Source: Sphingopyxis sp. DBS4
Lineage (GTDB): Bacteria > Pseudomonadota > Alphaproteobacteria > Sphingomonadales > Sphingomonadaceae
Length of the DNA stretch: 64,000 nt
NCBI RefSeq assembly: GCF_024628865.1
Contig: NZ_CP102384.1
Coordinates: 3,793,001-3,857,000, forward strand
Reading direction: 5' to 3'
Shown here one piece after another: positions 44,409-51,716 of the stretch. The number at the start of each line of letters is the position of its first letter. The first letter of the stretch is position 1. The translations under genes were made by a program, and so were the position numbers. The notes under the pieces were generated by a model. The model was not told the DNA's origin. It did not search any database and worked only from the letters and a program-made list of their open reading frames with translations.

Positions 44409-45049
44409 ACAGACGTATCGGTGTCGTTGCCACGCTTGTCCTCTCGGCACTCGCCTTCACCGGCGGCGCGATGCTCTACAGCGGAACCGCCGAGGGCGAA
44501 CCCACGAAGAAGGTCGTGGCGGGGCCGGTCGACAGCCTCATTCGTCCGCATTCGCCGATCATCGGACCGAAAAATGCCCCGGTCACCATCGTCGAATTTT
44601 TCGACCCGTCGTGCGAGGCCTGCCGCGCCTTCTATCCCACGGTGAAGGGCATCGTTGCCAAATATCCCAAGGATGTGCGTCTCGTTATGCGCTACCTGCC
44701 GCTGCACCCCGGCTCGGCCGAGGCGATCGTGATCCTCGAAGCCGCCCGCGTCCAGGGCAAGCTCGAGCCGGTGACGGCCGCCCTGCTCGAAGCGCAGCCC
44801 GAATGGCACGACGGCAAGATGGACGGTGCCTGGGCGGCCGCCGAGAAGGCCGGCCTCAATGTCGCGAAGGCGCGCGCGATGCCGACAACCGATGCGATGG
44901 CCTGGATGGAGCAGGACATCGCCGACGCGCGTGCGGTCGGCGTCCGGGGCACGCCGACCTTCTTCGTCAATGGCGAGATGCTCGTCCAGCCGAGCCCCGA
45001 ACAGGTCGAGGCCCGAGTCCAGGCCGCGGTAGCGGCAAAGGGCAAATGA
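44405..45049 (+). CDS. DsbA-family thioredoxin-fold protein
   Basis: Periplasmic disulfide oxidoreductase of 214 residues. It has a signal anchor (VATLVLSALAFTGGAMLYSG), then APVTIVEFFDPSCEACRAFY with the active site Cys70-Glu-Ala-Cys73, and a late GVRGTPTFFVNG with the cis-proline. It overlaps dsbB, so the two form a private oxidase pair. A hairpin terminator follows 7 nt after the stop. It presumably introduces disulfides in periplasmic parts of this resistance region. Confidence 0.88.
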   Translation: MNRRIGVVATLVLSALAFTGGAMLYSGTAEGEPTKKVVAGPVDSLIRPHSPIIGPKNAPVTIVEFFDPSCEACRAFYPTVKGIVAKYPKDVRLVMRYLPLHPGSAEAIVILEAARVQGKLEPVTAALLEAQPEWHDGKMDGAWAAAEKAGLNVAKARAMPTTDAMAWMEQDIADARAVGVRGTPTFFVNGEMLVQPSPEQVEARVQAAVAAKGK

Positions 45050-45055
45050 GGGCCC

Positions 45056-45090
45056 GCACCCGTCCCGCTTCGTCCACGCGGGACGGGTGC
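45056..45090 (+). terminator. Hairpin terminator after the DsbA-like gene
   Basis: GCACCCGTCCCGC (45056-45068) pairs with GCGGGACGGGTGC (45078-45090), a 13-bp perfect stem with a 9-nt loop, ending the long efflux operon. Confidence 0.7.
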
Positions 45091-45240
45091 CCACCATGCG
45101 GCGCGATACTGTCTCTCCCGCCATCGGCCTGTCGCATGGAGACGCCGGGTCACCGTCCGATCGGCAGCATCGGAGCCAATATTCACAGCGCATTCAAACA
45201 TGAAGGGGGATTTTGAACGCCACGAAAAGGAGAGACTGAC

Positions 45241-45546
45241 ATGCGAAAACTGATGACGATCGCGGCCGCGATGCTCGCCTTCGCGCTCCCCGGAACAGCG
45301 CTTGCCCAGCACCATGGCGATCGCGGGGGATATAGCCGCGGACATGACGCGCCACGTGGTCATGACCGCGACTATCGTTCCTCACGCCACGGCGTGCCCA
45401 ATTATGGCTATGATCGTGGCTATCGTGGCTACGATCCCTACTACCGCGGCCATGATCGCCGCTATGAACGGCGGGACCGCTACGAGCGGCGCTATCAGAA
45501 GCGCCGGATGCACCACCATCACCGCGGGCGTCACTGGCGCGGCTAG
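45241..45546 (+). CDS. Small secreted His/Tyr/Arg-rich protein
   Basis: A 101-residue protein with a clean signal peptide ending FALPGTALA|QHH. The mature part is built from short repeats of Tyr, Arg, Gly, Asp and His (RGYRGYDPYYRGHDRRYERR), ending MHHHHRGRHWRG. Such low-complexity secreted proteins bind metal or polyanions. An RBS (aaggaga) precedes the ATG. It stands alone between the Dsb terminator and the convergent methyltransferase gene. Family unknown. Confidence 0.65.
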   Translation: MRKLMTIAAAMLAFALPGTALAQHHGDRGGYSRGHDAPRGHDRDYRSSRHGVPNYGYDRGYRGYDPYYRGHDRRYERRDRYERRYQKRRMHHHHRGRHWRG

Positions 45547-45573
45547 CCGCGACCGCGCGGGCCGGGCGAGAAA

Positions 45574-46233
45574 CTACCGCTTCGCCCCATAGATTGAAAT
45601 CGAGCCGGTCGGCGTCGGGATGACTCTCATCTCTTCGACCGCCTCGAAACCCGCGGCTTTAAGGATCACCGGGACGCAGCCCTTAGCGTTGGGTTCGGTA
45701 TATTCGAACCCGTCGAGCAGCTGGATCTGTCGAAAAAGCATGCGCATCAGCAGCGAGCGCTGCTCGCCATAGTCGGCTATGAAAAGGGTCCCGCCCGGCC
45801 TCAGGAGCCTGAACATCTGCGCGGCAATCGCTTCCTTAACGGCCATCGGGCACTGGTGAAGGACCAGGCTCGATACGATCTTGTCGCATTGCCGGAGTGC
45901 GTCGATGCCGTCCAGCTCGTCGCCCATAGCCTCGAACCATCGAATCTCGGCATCGGCAACCTCAGCCTTGGCGCGCGCGATTTCCAGCACGGCGGGGTCG
46001 GGATCGACCGCCAGAACGATGCTCTCCGGCGCCGCCTGCTTGAGGGCGATCGCAAAGGTTCCCGTGCCGCACCCGATATCGACGATCCGCTCGCCCGGCC
46101 GCGGTTCGGCGAAGCGCAGCAAGTCGCTTCGCCATCTTTTCTCTCTGGTCATGAGGGCTATGGCGGCATCGTAGCGGTCGAGCGATCCGCTCTTGCCGAG
46201 TGCCGGGACGAAGTCTCTGTGTGCGTCTGACAT
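45574..46233 (-). CDS. Class I SAM-dependent methyltransferase
   Basis: A 219-residue cytoplasmic enzyme with motif I RIVDIGCGTGTFAIAL, the acidic residue in VLAVDPDPAVL, motif for SSLVLHQCPMAVKEAIA and LLRPGGTLFIADYG. It resembles UbiE-type methyltransferases with no telltale substrate domain. The AraC gene lies 48 nt upstream on the same strand and may control it. The substrate is unknown; a thiol, lipid or metalloid is possible given the context. Confidence 0.8.
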   Translation of the reverse strand: MSDAHRDFVPALGKSGSLDRYDAAIALMTREKRWRSDLLRFAEPRPGERIVDIGCGTGTFAIALKQAAPESIVLAVDPDPAVLEIARAKAEVADAEIRWFEAMGDELDGIDALRQCDKIVSSLVLHQCPMAVKEAIAAQMFRLLRPGGTLFIADYGEQRSLLMRMLFRQIQLLDGFEYTEPNAKGCVPVILKAAGFEAVEEMRVIPTPTGSISIYGAKR

Positions 46234-46280
46234 GATGCGCCTCTACCAGGCGCGATCACGCACCGGCTTGAACGGAGAGG

Positions 46281-46970
46281 CTATGATTCGATGAAAAGGT
46301 CGCTTGCCCGGATACCGAACATCGCCTTGATCGTGCGGGCGAAATGCGCGCTGTCGCTGAACCCTGCCATGTGTGCGGCCTCGGTCGCGCTGCGGCGCAT
46401 TCCCAATTCGTCGAAGGCGATAATCAACCTTCGCCAGAGCACAAAGCGCTGGAAGGGCATGCCGATCTCGGCGGCAAAGAGATGCCGGAAGCGGCCGAGC
46501 GAAAGGCGGCTCTCCTCCGCCACAGCCGCGAGACGGACAGAGCCCATGGGGATCAGGCGGTCAATCGAGGCGGCGGCGCGGGTGATGCGCGGATCGAGCG
46601 GGGGTCGGGCGCCTCGCGTGAGCCAGTTTTTCCAGAAGGACCGCTGTCCCGGCAGCGCGACATGAATCGGATCGGAGCAGATCAGCCGGTCTTTCAGATC
46701 TACCGGCGGACCGAAGACCACTGTCGGCTCGACGAACCATAATTCAGCCGTGGGCGCGGGGAGCAGCCGGTGCACGGTATCGGGTTCGATGAGCAAGCAA
46801 CGCCCCGACAGGCGCGCGCCATCAGCATCGACCACGGTAAGCGGCTCGGCACAAAACACTGCCTGCGCCGCAAAATGGCGGTGCGCGGCGGCATCGCCAA
46901 CCGAACCCGACCAGAGAGCATGATAGTCGCCGAGGCTAAGTCGGCCGTTCCAGTTGGACGTTTCGGGCAT
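46281..46970 (-). CDS. AraC family transcriptional regulator
   Basis: A 229-residue regulator. The N-terminal part is a cupin-like sensor (ALWSGSVGDAAAHRHFAAQA, CLLIEPDTVHRLLP), and the C-terminal 100 residues hold the double helix-turn-helix (VRLAAVAEESRLSLGRFRHL and EAAHMAGFSDSAHFARTIKA). It lies just before the methyltransferase gene. Cognate ligand not evident. Confidence 0.85.
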   Translation of the reverse strand: MPETSNWNGRLSLGDYHALWSGSVGDAAAHRHFAAQAVFCAEPLTVVDADGARLSGRCLLIEPDTVHRLLPAPTAELWFVEPTVVFGPPVDLKDRLICSDPIHVALPGQRSFWKNWLTRGARPPLDPRITRAAASIDRLIPMGSVRLAAVAEESRLSLGRFRHLFAAEIGMPFQRFVLWRRLIIAFDELGMRRSATEAAHMAGFSDSAHFARTIKAMFGIRASDLFIES

Positions 46971-47096
46971 CGGGTCGCAATAGCAGGCCTAACTCGTGTG
47001 CGTAACGGGCGCCGGGTAAGCACTCTGGCTCGGAGGCTCTTTTCGGAAGCCGTCTTACGGCCAAGGAGGAGTGCGCCGACCCCGTGATGATTCCCC

Positions 47097-49043
47097 TCAT
47101 CGACCGGGCGCTGTCTCGATGCGGCGATGTTGCCGACTGTTGTAACGATAGCCGATCCAGAGGATTGCAAGCGCGAGAAGCTGGAGCAACAACGGTTCGA
47201 GCGAAGGAAATATCCCCATCGCCGGGAAGCGGGGAAAATGAGCTAGCGGGGTGATGCCGAGGAGGCCGGCTTCCTGTAGCGCGCCCGCGCCCTTGCCGGC
47301 CAGGACAACCGCGAGGATAGCGATGAGCGAAGAGCTGTAAGCGAAAAATCTTCCGATCGGCAGGACCCGGCTGTAACGAAGCATGACCCATGCGATTGCT
47401 GCCAGGATCACCACTGCGGTTCCGGCTCCGGCGGCGATCGCGCTGCGGCTTCCTTGCGCGGCGAGAGCTGCGAAAAACAGGATGGTCTCAAAGACTTCCC
47501 GATAGACCACGAGGAAAGCGAGCCCGAACAGGAACCAGGCCGAGCGACGTGAAAGCGCTTTGCCCATCGCTTCGCGAATATAGCGCTGCCAGCTCTCCGC
47601 ATGTGACTTTCCGTGCATCCAGATGCCGACCCAGACGAGAACGACTGCGGCGAAAAGCGAGCCAAATCCCTCTGTCAACTCGCGGTTCGCTCCGCTGATC
47701 GAGATTGCATAGGTCGCGACTGCCCAGGTTGCGCCGCCGGCTGCCAGGGCTGCGATCCAGCCGCCATGGACATAGGGTAGGACCTCAGGCCGTTCGGCCT
47801 TTCGTAAGAAAGCGATCATCGCCACGATGATCAGAAGCGCTTCGAGACCCTCGCGCAGCAAGATGGTAAGCGCCCCGACAAAGGTCGATGCGTCGCTGGC
47901 TGCATCGGGAGACAGTGCAGCTTCGGCATCGGCGAAAAGGGTTTCGACTGCGGCGGCTTTACCCGCGACCGCATCGACCGGCACACCTCGCGCGATGGAC
48001 ACGCGATAATCGGACATCGCGGATTCGATTTGCGCCATAAGGGCGGAATCGCGCGTCGTCAGGATCGGCTCAATCGGTTCGAAACCGTCGAGATAGGCGG
48101 ACAGCGCGAGACGCTCTGCCTCGCTCCGATTTCCCTTGCGGTACGCGGCAAGGCTTTGCGCCAATTTGTCACGGGCAACCGCAAGCGTCGCGGGCGAAGC
48201 GGTTGTCAATGCTTGGGGATCTGAGCGCAAATAGGCGGTAAGCGCGTCGGCCTGCTCCGATCCCAGCCCACGACCAAGCACTTCCGGGCTGAGACTCGTG
48301 AAGGCTTGCAGGTCGGGGACCAGTTCGCGCGCCGCAGGGGTCTGGTTCCAGACACGCCGGCCGGCTGCGACGTCGCGAAAGGCAAATCCACCGGCATAGG
48401 CTGCTACCGCCCAGCGGTCGTCGGAGGGCAAATGGGCAAAACTGGGCATGGACGTGCCTTCGAGCCCCTGTCCTATCACCTGATAGAGCGCGAACAGACT
48501 GCGCTTGCGAGCGCGTCCGGCGTCGGTGAAATCGATAGGTGCCGGGTCGAGCCCCTTGGCCTGAGGTCCATTGCCATCGCCGCGCGCGCCGTGACAGCTG
48601 GCGCAATTTTCCAGATAGACTTGGGCTCCGCGCCGGGGATCTGGAGCGTTGCGCGGCGCGAGGGGCACAGGGTAGGCGGCGAGGAGGTCCGCCGCGAGTC
48701 CGCGCGCCTGGCCAGCCACCTTGCCGGGGTCCGCCTTCGATGCGATCGCCGTCTGGAGTTGTCCCGCTTCACTGACAAGGCGAGCCCGCGCCGGGGATAC
48801 CGGAAGCGCTTCGATCCCCTTGCGAACGGTGGCGGAAAACTCGGTCATCTCGGCATATTCGACCGTGCTCGTCACCGCGCCATTCGAGACCGCTCCACCA
48901 TAGTCGACCGCAACATAGTCCAGCAGGCGCCAGATGGTCTGGACTTCGCCGGCATCAGTGCGGGCCTGTGCCGTCGGCACGACGAGGCCGCAGATTGCAG
49001 CGAGCGCGATCAGCAGAGAGAGAAAGCGGCGGGCGGGGGGCAT
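47097..49043 (-). CDS. Cytochrome c / FTR1 family iron permease fusion
   Basis: A 648-residue protein. A signal peptide (LSLLIALAAICGLVVPTAQA) is followed by a helical region, a cytochrome c domain with haem motif CASCH near residue 146 and an axial Met in SMPSFAHLP, and then a C-terminal FTR1 permease of seven spans. FTR1 carries two iron-binding REXXE motifs, REGLE near residue 396 and REVFE near 514. The fused haem domain probably oxidises Fe(II) or passes electrons for uptake. It lies 5 nt behind the CDF gene, in the same unit. Fusion itself is known in proteobacteria. Confidence 0.88.
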   Translation of the reverse strand: MPPARRFLSLLIALAAICGLVVPTAQARTDAGEVQTIWRLLDYVAVDYGGAVSNGAVTSTVEYAEMTEFSATVRKGIEALPVSPARARLVSEAGQLQTAIASKADPGKVAGQARGLAADLLAAYPVPLAPRNAPDPRRGAQVYLENCASCHGARGDGNGPQAKGLDPAPIDFTDAGRARKRSLFALYQVIGQGLEGTSMPSFAHLPSDDRWAVAAYAGGFAFRDVAAGRRVWNQTPAARELVPDLQAFTSLSPEVLGRGLGSEQADALTAYLRSDPQALTTASPATLAVARDKLAQSLAAYRKGNRSEAERLALSAYLDGFEPIEPILTTRDSALMAQIESAMSDYRVSIARGVPVDAVAGKAAAVETLFADAEAALSPDAASDASTFVGALTILLREGLEALLIIVAMIAFLRKAERPEVLPYVHGGWIAALAAGGATWAVATYAISISGANRELTEGFGSLFAAVVLVWVGIWMHGKSHAESWQRYIREAMGKALSRRSAWFLFGLAFLVVYREVFETILFFAALAAQGSRSAIAAGAGTAVVILAAIAWVMLRYSRVLPIGRFFAYSSSLIAILAVVLAGKGAGALQEAGLLGITPLAHFPRFPAMGIFPSLEPLLLQLLALAILWIGYRYNSRQHRRIETAPGR

Positions 49044-49048
49044 TGGCC

Positions 49049-49690
49049 CTATTGTCCGGGCACAGTCGACAGTTCGCGCAATTCGGTCCGCGCGCTGCGT
49101 AGAATCTCATAGGCCGAATGCAGGAAAAGCGTGGCAATGATGGCGGCGACTGCAAGGTCGGGCCAGGCTTGCCCGGTCCATGCGACGAGGCCGGCGGCGA
49201 TGATCACCGCCACATTGGCGATCGCGTCGTTGCGGCTGAACAGCCACACCGCCCGGACATTGGCGTCGCCTTCGCGGAACCGCGAGAGGACCGCGGCCGA
49301 GGTGAGGTTGACGAGGAGGGCGGCGGCGCCGATGCCGCCCATCAGCTCGGCTTCGGGCGGAACCGCGGTCAGGGCACGCCACAGCGCGACGCCGATGACC
49401 CCTATGCCAAGCGACAGCAGGAACAGGCCTTGGGTTAAGGCGATACGCGTGCGGGCGAGCGCAGTCCAGCCTATCGCGACGAGGCCGGCCAACGTGATCG
49501 TGCCGTCGCCGATAAAGTCGAGCGAGTCGGCTTTCAGCGCCTGGCTGTTGGCGATGAACCCGCCGACGATCTCGATCGCGCCGAAGCCGAGATTGAGAAT
49601 TACGACGATCCACAAGGCCCTTCGATAGGCGGGATCGCGTTCGGCCCTGACGGTGTCGCCCGTGCAGCCGCAATTGCTGTCGTTGCTCAT
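49049..49690 (-). CDS. Cation diffusion facilitator-like transporter
   Basis: A 213-residue protein with about six spans. The TM2 metal site reads LKADSLDFIGDG and the TM5 block SRNDAIANVAVI, with Asp and Asn where larger CDFs have His and Asp; the usual C-terminal cytoplasmic domain is short. The N-terminus carries NCGCTGD, a possible metal-capture site. It is divergent from a MerR gene with an exact MerR-type promoter between, and precedes the FTR1 gene by 5 nt. Likely substrates are Zn, Cd, Co or Fe. Confidence 0.8.
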   Translation of the reverse strand: MSNDSNCGCTGDTVRAERDPAYRRALWIVVILNLGFGAIEIVGGFIANSQALKADSLDFIGDGTITLAGLVAIGWTALARTRIALTQGLFLLSLGIGVIGVALWRALTAVPPEAELMGGIGAAALLVNLTSAAVLSRFREGDANVRAVWLFSRNDAIANVAVIIAAGLVAWTGQAWPDLAVAAIIATLFLHSAYEILRSARTELRELSTVPGQ

Positions 49691-49696
49691 TCCCCT

Positions 49697-49727
49697 GTTC
49701 TACATTCTACAGTAACTGTAGAAGCAA
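49697..49727 (-). promoter_or_regulatory. MerR-type promoter/operator for the CDF-FTR1 genes
   Basis: On the minus strand: -35 TTGCTT (49727-49722), 19-bp spacer, -10 TAGAAC (49702-49697). The dyad TTCTACAG-taa-CTGTAGAA spans 49705-49723. This is the expected binding site of the MerR regulator at 49761. Confidence 0.8.
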
Positions 49728-49760
49728 GCTGAAATCGAAACGAGACTGAGAGGAAGGGAG

Positions 49761-50174
49761 ATGGCGCGCGACACGCGGCTGCCGATCGGCGGCCTGGCGA
49801 AACGCACCGGCACCAAGGTAAACACGATCCGCTTCTATGAGGATATCGGATTGCTGCCTTGCGCAGCGCGCACAGCCTCTGGCCGGCGCACCTACGGGGA
49901 TGAGGATGTCGGGCGCCTCGCATTCATCCGCAATGCCCGCGGCCTCGGCTTTTCGATCGATGAAATCCGGTCGTTGACGGCGCTGGCCTTGGGGCCGGGG
50001 CAGGACTGCGCCGAAATCCGCGCAGTTGCGGCGCGTCACCTGCTCGATGTCGATGAAAAGCTGGAACGGATGGCGCGGCTCCGTGCTGAACTTGCCCGTA
50101 TCGTCCAGCTCTGCGATGGCGGGCCGGTGTCGGATTGCCGGGTCATCGAGGCCATCGCCGCCGGAAATGCCTAG
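49761..50174 (+). CDS. MerR family metal-responsive regulator (CadR/PbrR-like)
   Basis: A 137-residue regulator with the winged helix LPIGGLAKRTGTKVNTIRFY and a dimer helix. Metal ligands are Cys83, Cys118 and Cys126, plus an extra Cys34. The spacing and the LPIGGLAKRTG start point to the divalent-metal (Cd/Pb/Zn) branch rather than mercury. It is divergent from the CDF gene over an exact MerR promoter. Confidence 0.85.
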   Translation: MARDTRLPIGGLAKRTGTKVNTIRFYEDIGLLPCAARTASGRRTYGDEDVGRLAFIRNARGLGFSIDEIRSLTALALGPGQDCAEIRAVAARHLLDVDEKLERMARLRAELARIVQLCDGGPVSDCRVIEAIAAGNA

Positions 50175-50209
50175 CCGCCGCGCTATCGGGACTGTCGGCG
50201 GCTTGCGGC

Positions 50210-50437
50210 TCAGCCGCAGCAACTGCCCTTGCCGCCGTCAACCTGTATTGGCGGGCAGGGTACCGTGCCATAGGAACAGAAGACACAGCAGTCTCCTGGC
50301 AGCGGCTTGAGCAGCGCGCCGCATCCCTTGCAGTCGTAGAAATACTGACACGCATCGGTGGGCATGATTTCGTCGGCGATTTGACCGCAGAGCGGACACG
50401 TCAGCGTCGATTGCAGGACCGGCGAGGGATCAAGCAT
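50210..50437 (-). CDS. GDCCVxC domain protein, second copy
   Basis: A 75-residue Cys-rich protein with CPLC, CKGC and GDCCVFC, ending GGKGSCCG. It is very close to the protein at 23808 but not identical, with different codons. The start overlaps the merT-like stop by 8 nt, the same arrangement as in the first cassette. Probably a cytoplasmic carrier for Hg(II) or another soft metal handed on by MerT. Confidence 0.85.
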   Translation of the reverse strand: MLDPSPVLQSTLTCPLCGQIADEIMPTDACQYFYDCKGCGALLKPLPGDCCVFCSYGTVPCPPIQVDGGKGSCCG

Positions 50438-50789
50438 AGCGATAGCCGAGCCAGAGGAGGACGGCGGCGAGGAGCAGTCCGATCAGGGTCACAAAGCGCA
50501 GCGACGCGGGCACGCACAGGCCATCGGCGCCGCAGCGCGCCGCGCGCATCTGCTGGCGCGCCAGCAGGACGCCACCGGCGACGAGCGAAATTGCGCCGAA
50601 TGCGACGAACCAGAGCCGGTAGGGCGCGGCCGGGACCGCTATGCCGACGAGCCAGGCGGACCCGAGCCCCGCCGAGGCCAGCAGCATGGGGAGGGCGCAG
50701 CAGGTGGCTGCGAGAAAGCCCGATGCGATCCCGCCAAGCGCCAGCGAAATGGCCCCAAATCCTTTTGGACGCCTTGCATCTCCAGCCAA
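50430..50789 (-). CDS. merT: MerT-like mercuric transporter, second copy
   Basis: A 119-residue protein with three spans, the Cys30-Cys31 pair in AATCCALPMLLASAGLG and Cys86/Cys92 in the loop RCGADGLCVP, the MerT pattern. The start is a TTG: one at 50795 is only 1 nt from AAGGAG, whereas the in-frame TTG at 50789 has 7 nt, so 50789 is preferred. No ATG serves. It lies between a MerR-type promoter and the GDCCVxC gene. No MerA is in the window. Confidence 0.82.
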   Translation of the reverse strand: MAGDARRPKGFGAISLALGGIASGFLAATCCALPMLLASAGLGSAWLVGIAVPAAPYRLWFVAFGAISLVAGGVLLARQQMRAARCGADGLCVPASLRFVTLIGLLLAAVLLWLGYRYA

Positions 50790-50819
50790 ATTCAAACTCC
50801 TTGTTTCGCGGTAGCGGCA

Positions 50820-50850
50820 AGTCTACCATCTGTAGTGACTACAGATGCAA
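50820..50850 (-). promoter_or_regulatory. MerR-type promoter/operator for the second merT cassette
   Basis: On the minus strand: -35 TTGCAT (50850-50845), 19-bp spacer, -10 TAGACT (50825-50820). The dyad CATCTGTAG-tga-CTACAGATG spans 50827-50847 and is nearly the same core (CTGTAG...CTACAG) as at 23407. Confidence 0.8.
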
Positions 50851-50861
50851 GCGGAATCGCA

Positions 50862-51263
50862 ATGGCCCCCTCAAGCACCATCCCCATCGGCGAGCTTTCT
50901 CGGCTTACCGGCTGCAATATCGAGACGATCCGCTATTATGAGCGCATCGGCATTCTGCCCGCGCCGGTCCGGTACGGGCGATTTCGCCGTTATGATTCAG
51001 CTGGTGTGCGGCGCCTTGCATTTGTGCGCCGCGCGCGCGAACTGGGGTTTCCCCTCGATACGGTCCGGACTTTGCTCCTTCTTGCCGAAGGCGGCGGCCA
51101 TAGCTGCGATCAGGCGCGCCATATGGCCGAGAGCCAGCTTGCCGACGTCCTCGCCAAGCGCGCCGACCTCGACCGGATGGCCGCTGTCTTGGGCGATCTT
51201 GTCGAGGCGTGCGGCGCCGGCGATGCCGGGGGCTGCCCGCTTCTGGAGGCGCTGTCCGACTAG
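50862..51263 (+). CDS. merR: MerR family regulator (mercury type), second cassette
   Basis: A 133-residue regulator with IPIGELSRLTGCNIETIRYY and Cys82, Cys117 and Cys125, the same three positions as the regulator at 22971. The two proteins are clearly related but diverged. The ATG at 50862 is chosen; a GTG at 50835 lies inside the operator. Divergent from the second merT cassette. Confidence 0.86.
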   Translation: MAPSSTIPIGELSRLTGCNIETIRYYERIGILPAPVRYGRFRRYDSAGVRRLAFVRRARELGFPLDTVRTLLLLAEGGGHSCDQARHMAESQLADVLAKRADLDRMAAVLGDLVEACGAGDAGGCPLLEALSD

Positions 51264-51301
51264 GTTCGAGTACAGCCGTCTTCCGCCAGCGCCCCAAAGC
51301 A

Positions 51302-51341
51302 GCCATTGCGCGCGGCAACTAGGGCCACCGCGCGCAATGGC
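51302..51341. terminator. Perfect hairpin terminator between convergent merR and cusF
   Basis: GCCATTGCGCGCGG (51302-51315) pairs with CCGCGCGCAATGGC (51328-51341), 14 bp with a 12-nt loop, between two convergent genes. Confidence 0.75.
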
Positions 51342-51347
51342 GGCGCG

Positions 51348-51716
51348 TTACGGCGCCTTGTCGAGCTTGGTGATCGTCCCGGCCTTGCCGTCCCAATTGA
51401 GCTCGAACGCGACCTTGTCGCCGACCTTGATGTCCTTCAGCAGCTCGGGTTTCGCCGCAAAACCCATCGTCATCGGCGGCCATTCGAGTTCGGCGATCGC
51501 GCCATGATCGAGCGTGACCTGGCCTTTTGCCGTATCGATCGCGGTCACGGTCGCCGTGCCCTTGCCATGCTTCGTTTCGGCCGGGGCCGCCATGGTCCCT
51601 GTGTCATCGGCCATCGCGGCCTTTTCTTCCGTCTTCGGTGCTTCGCCTTGCTTGCCGCAGGCGACAAGTCCAGCGCCGAGCGCAAGGCTGAGCGTAATCG
51701 CAGTGAGTTTATTCAT
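51348..51716 (-). CDS. cusF: CusF-like periplasmic copper/silver-binding lipoprotein
   Basis: A 122-residue metallochaperone that hands Cu(I)/Ag(I) to the CusCBA pump. The signal ends in a lipobox LVAC|GKQ, then a short linker and the CusF OB fold with the ligands in [18 protein letters not shown]: one His, the capping Trp and two Met. The start overlaps the cusA stop by 4 nt. Being a lipoprotein, rather than soluble as in E. coli, tethers it to the membrane. Confidence 0.9.
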   Translation of the reverse strand: MNKLTAITLSLALGAGLVACGKQGEAPKTEEKAAMADDTGTMAAPAETKHGKGTATVTAIDTAKGQVTLDHGAIAELEWPPMTMGFAAKPELLKDIKVGDKVAFELNWDGKAGTITKLDKAP

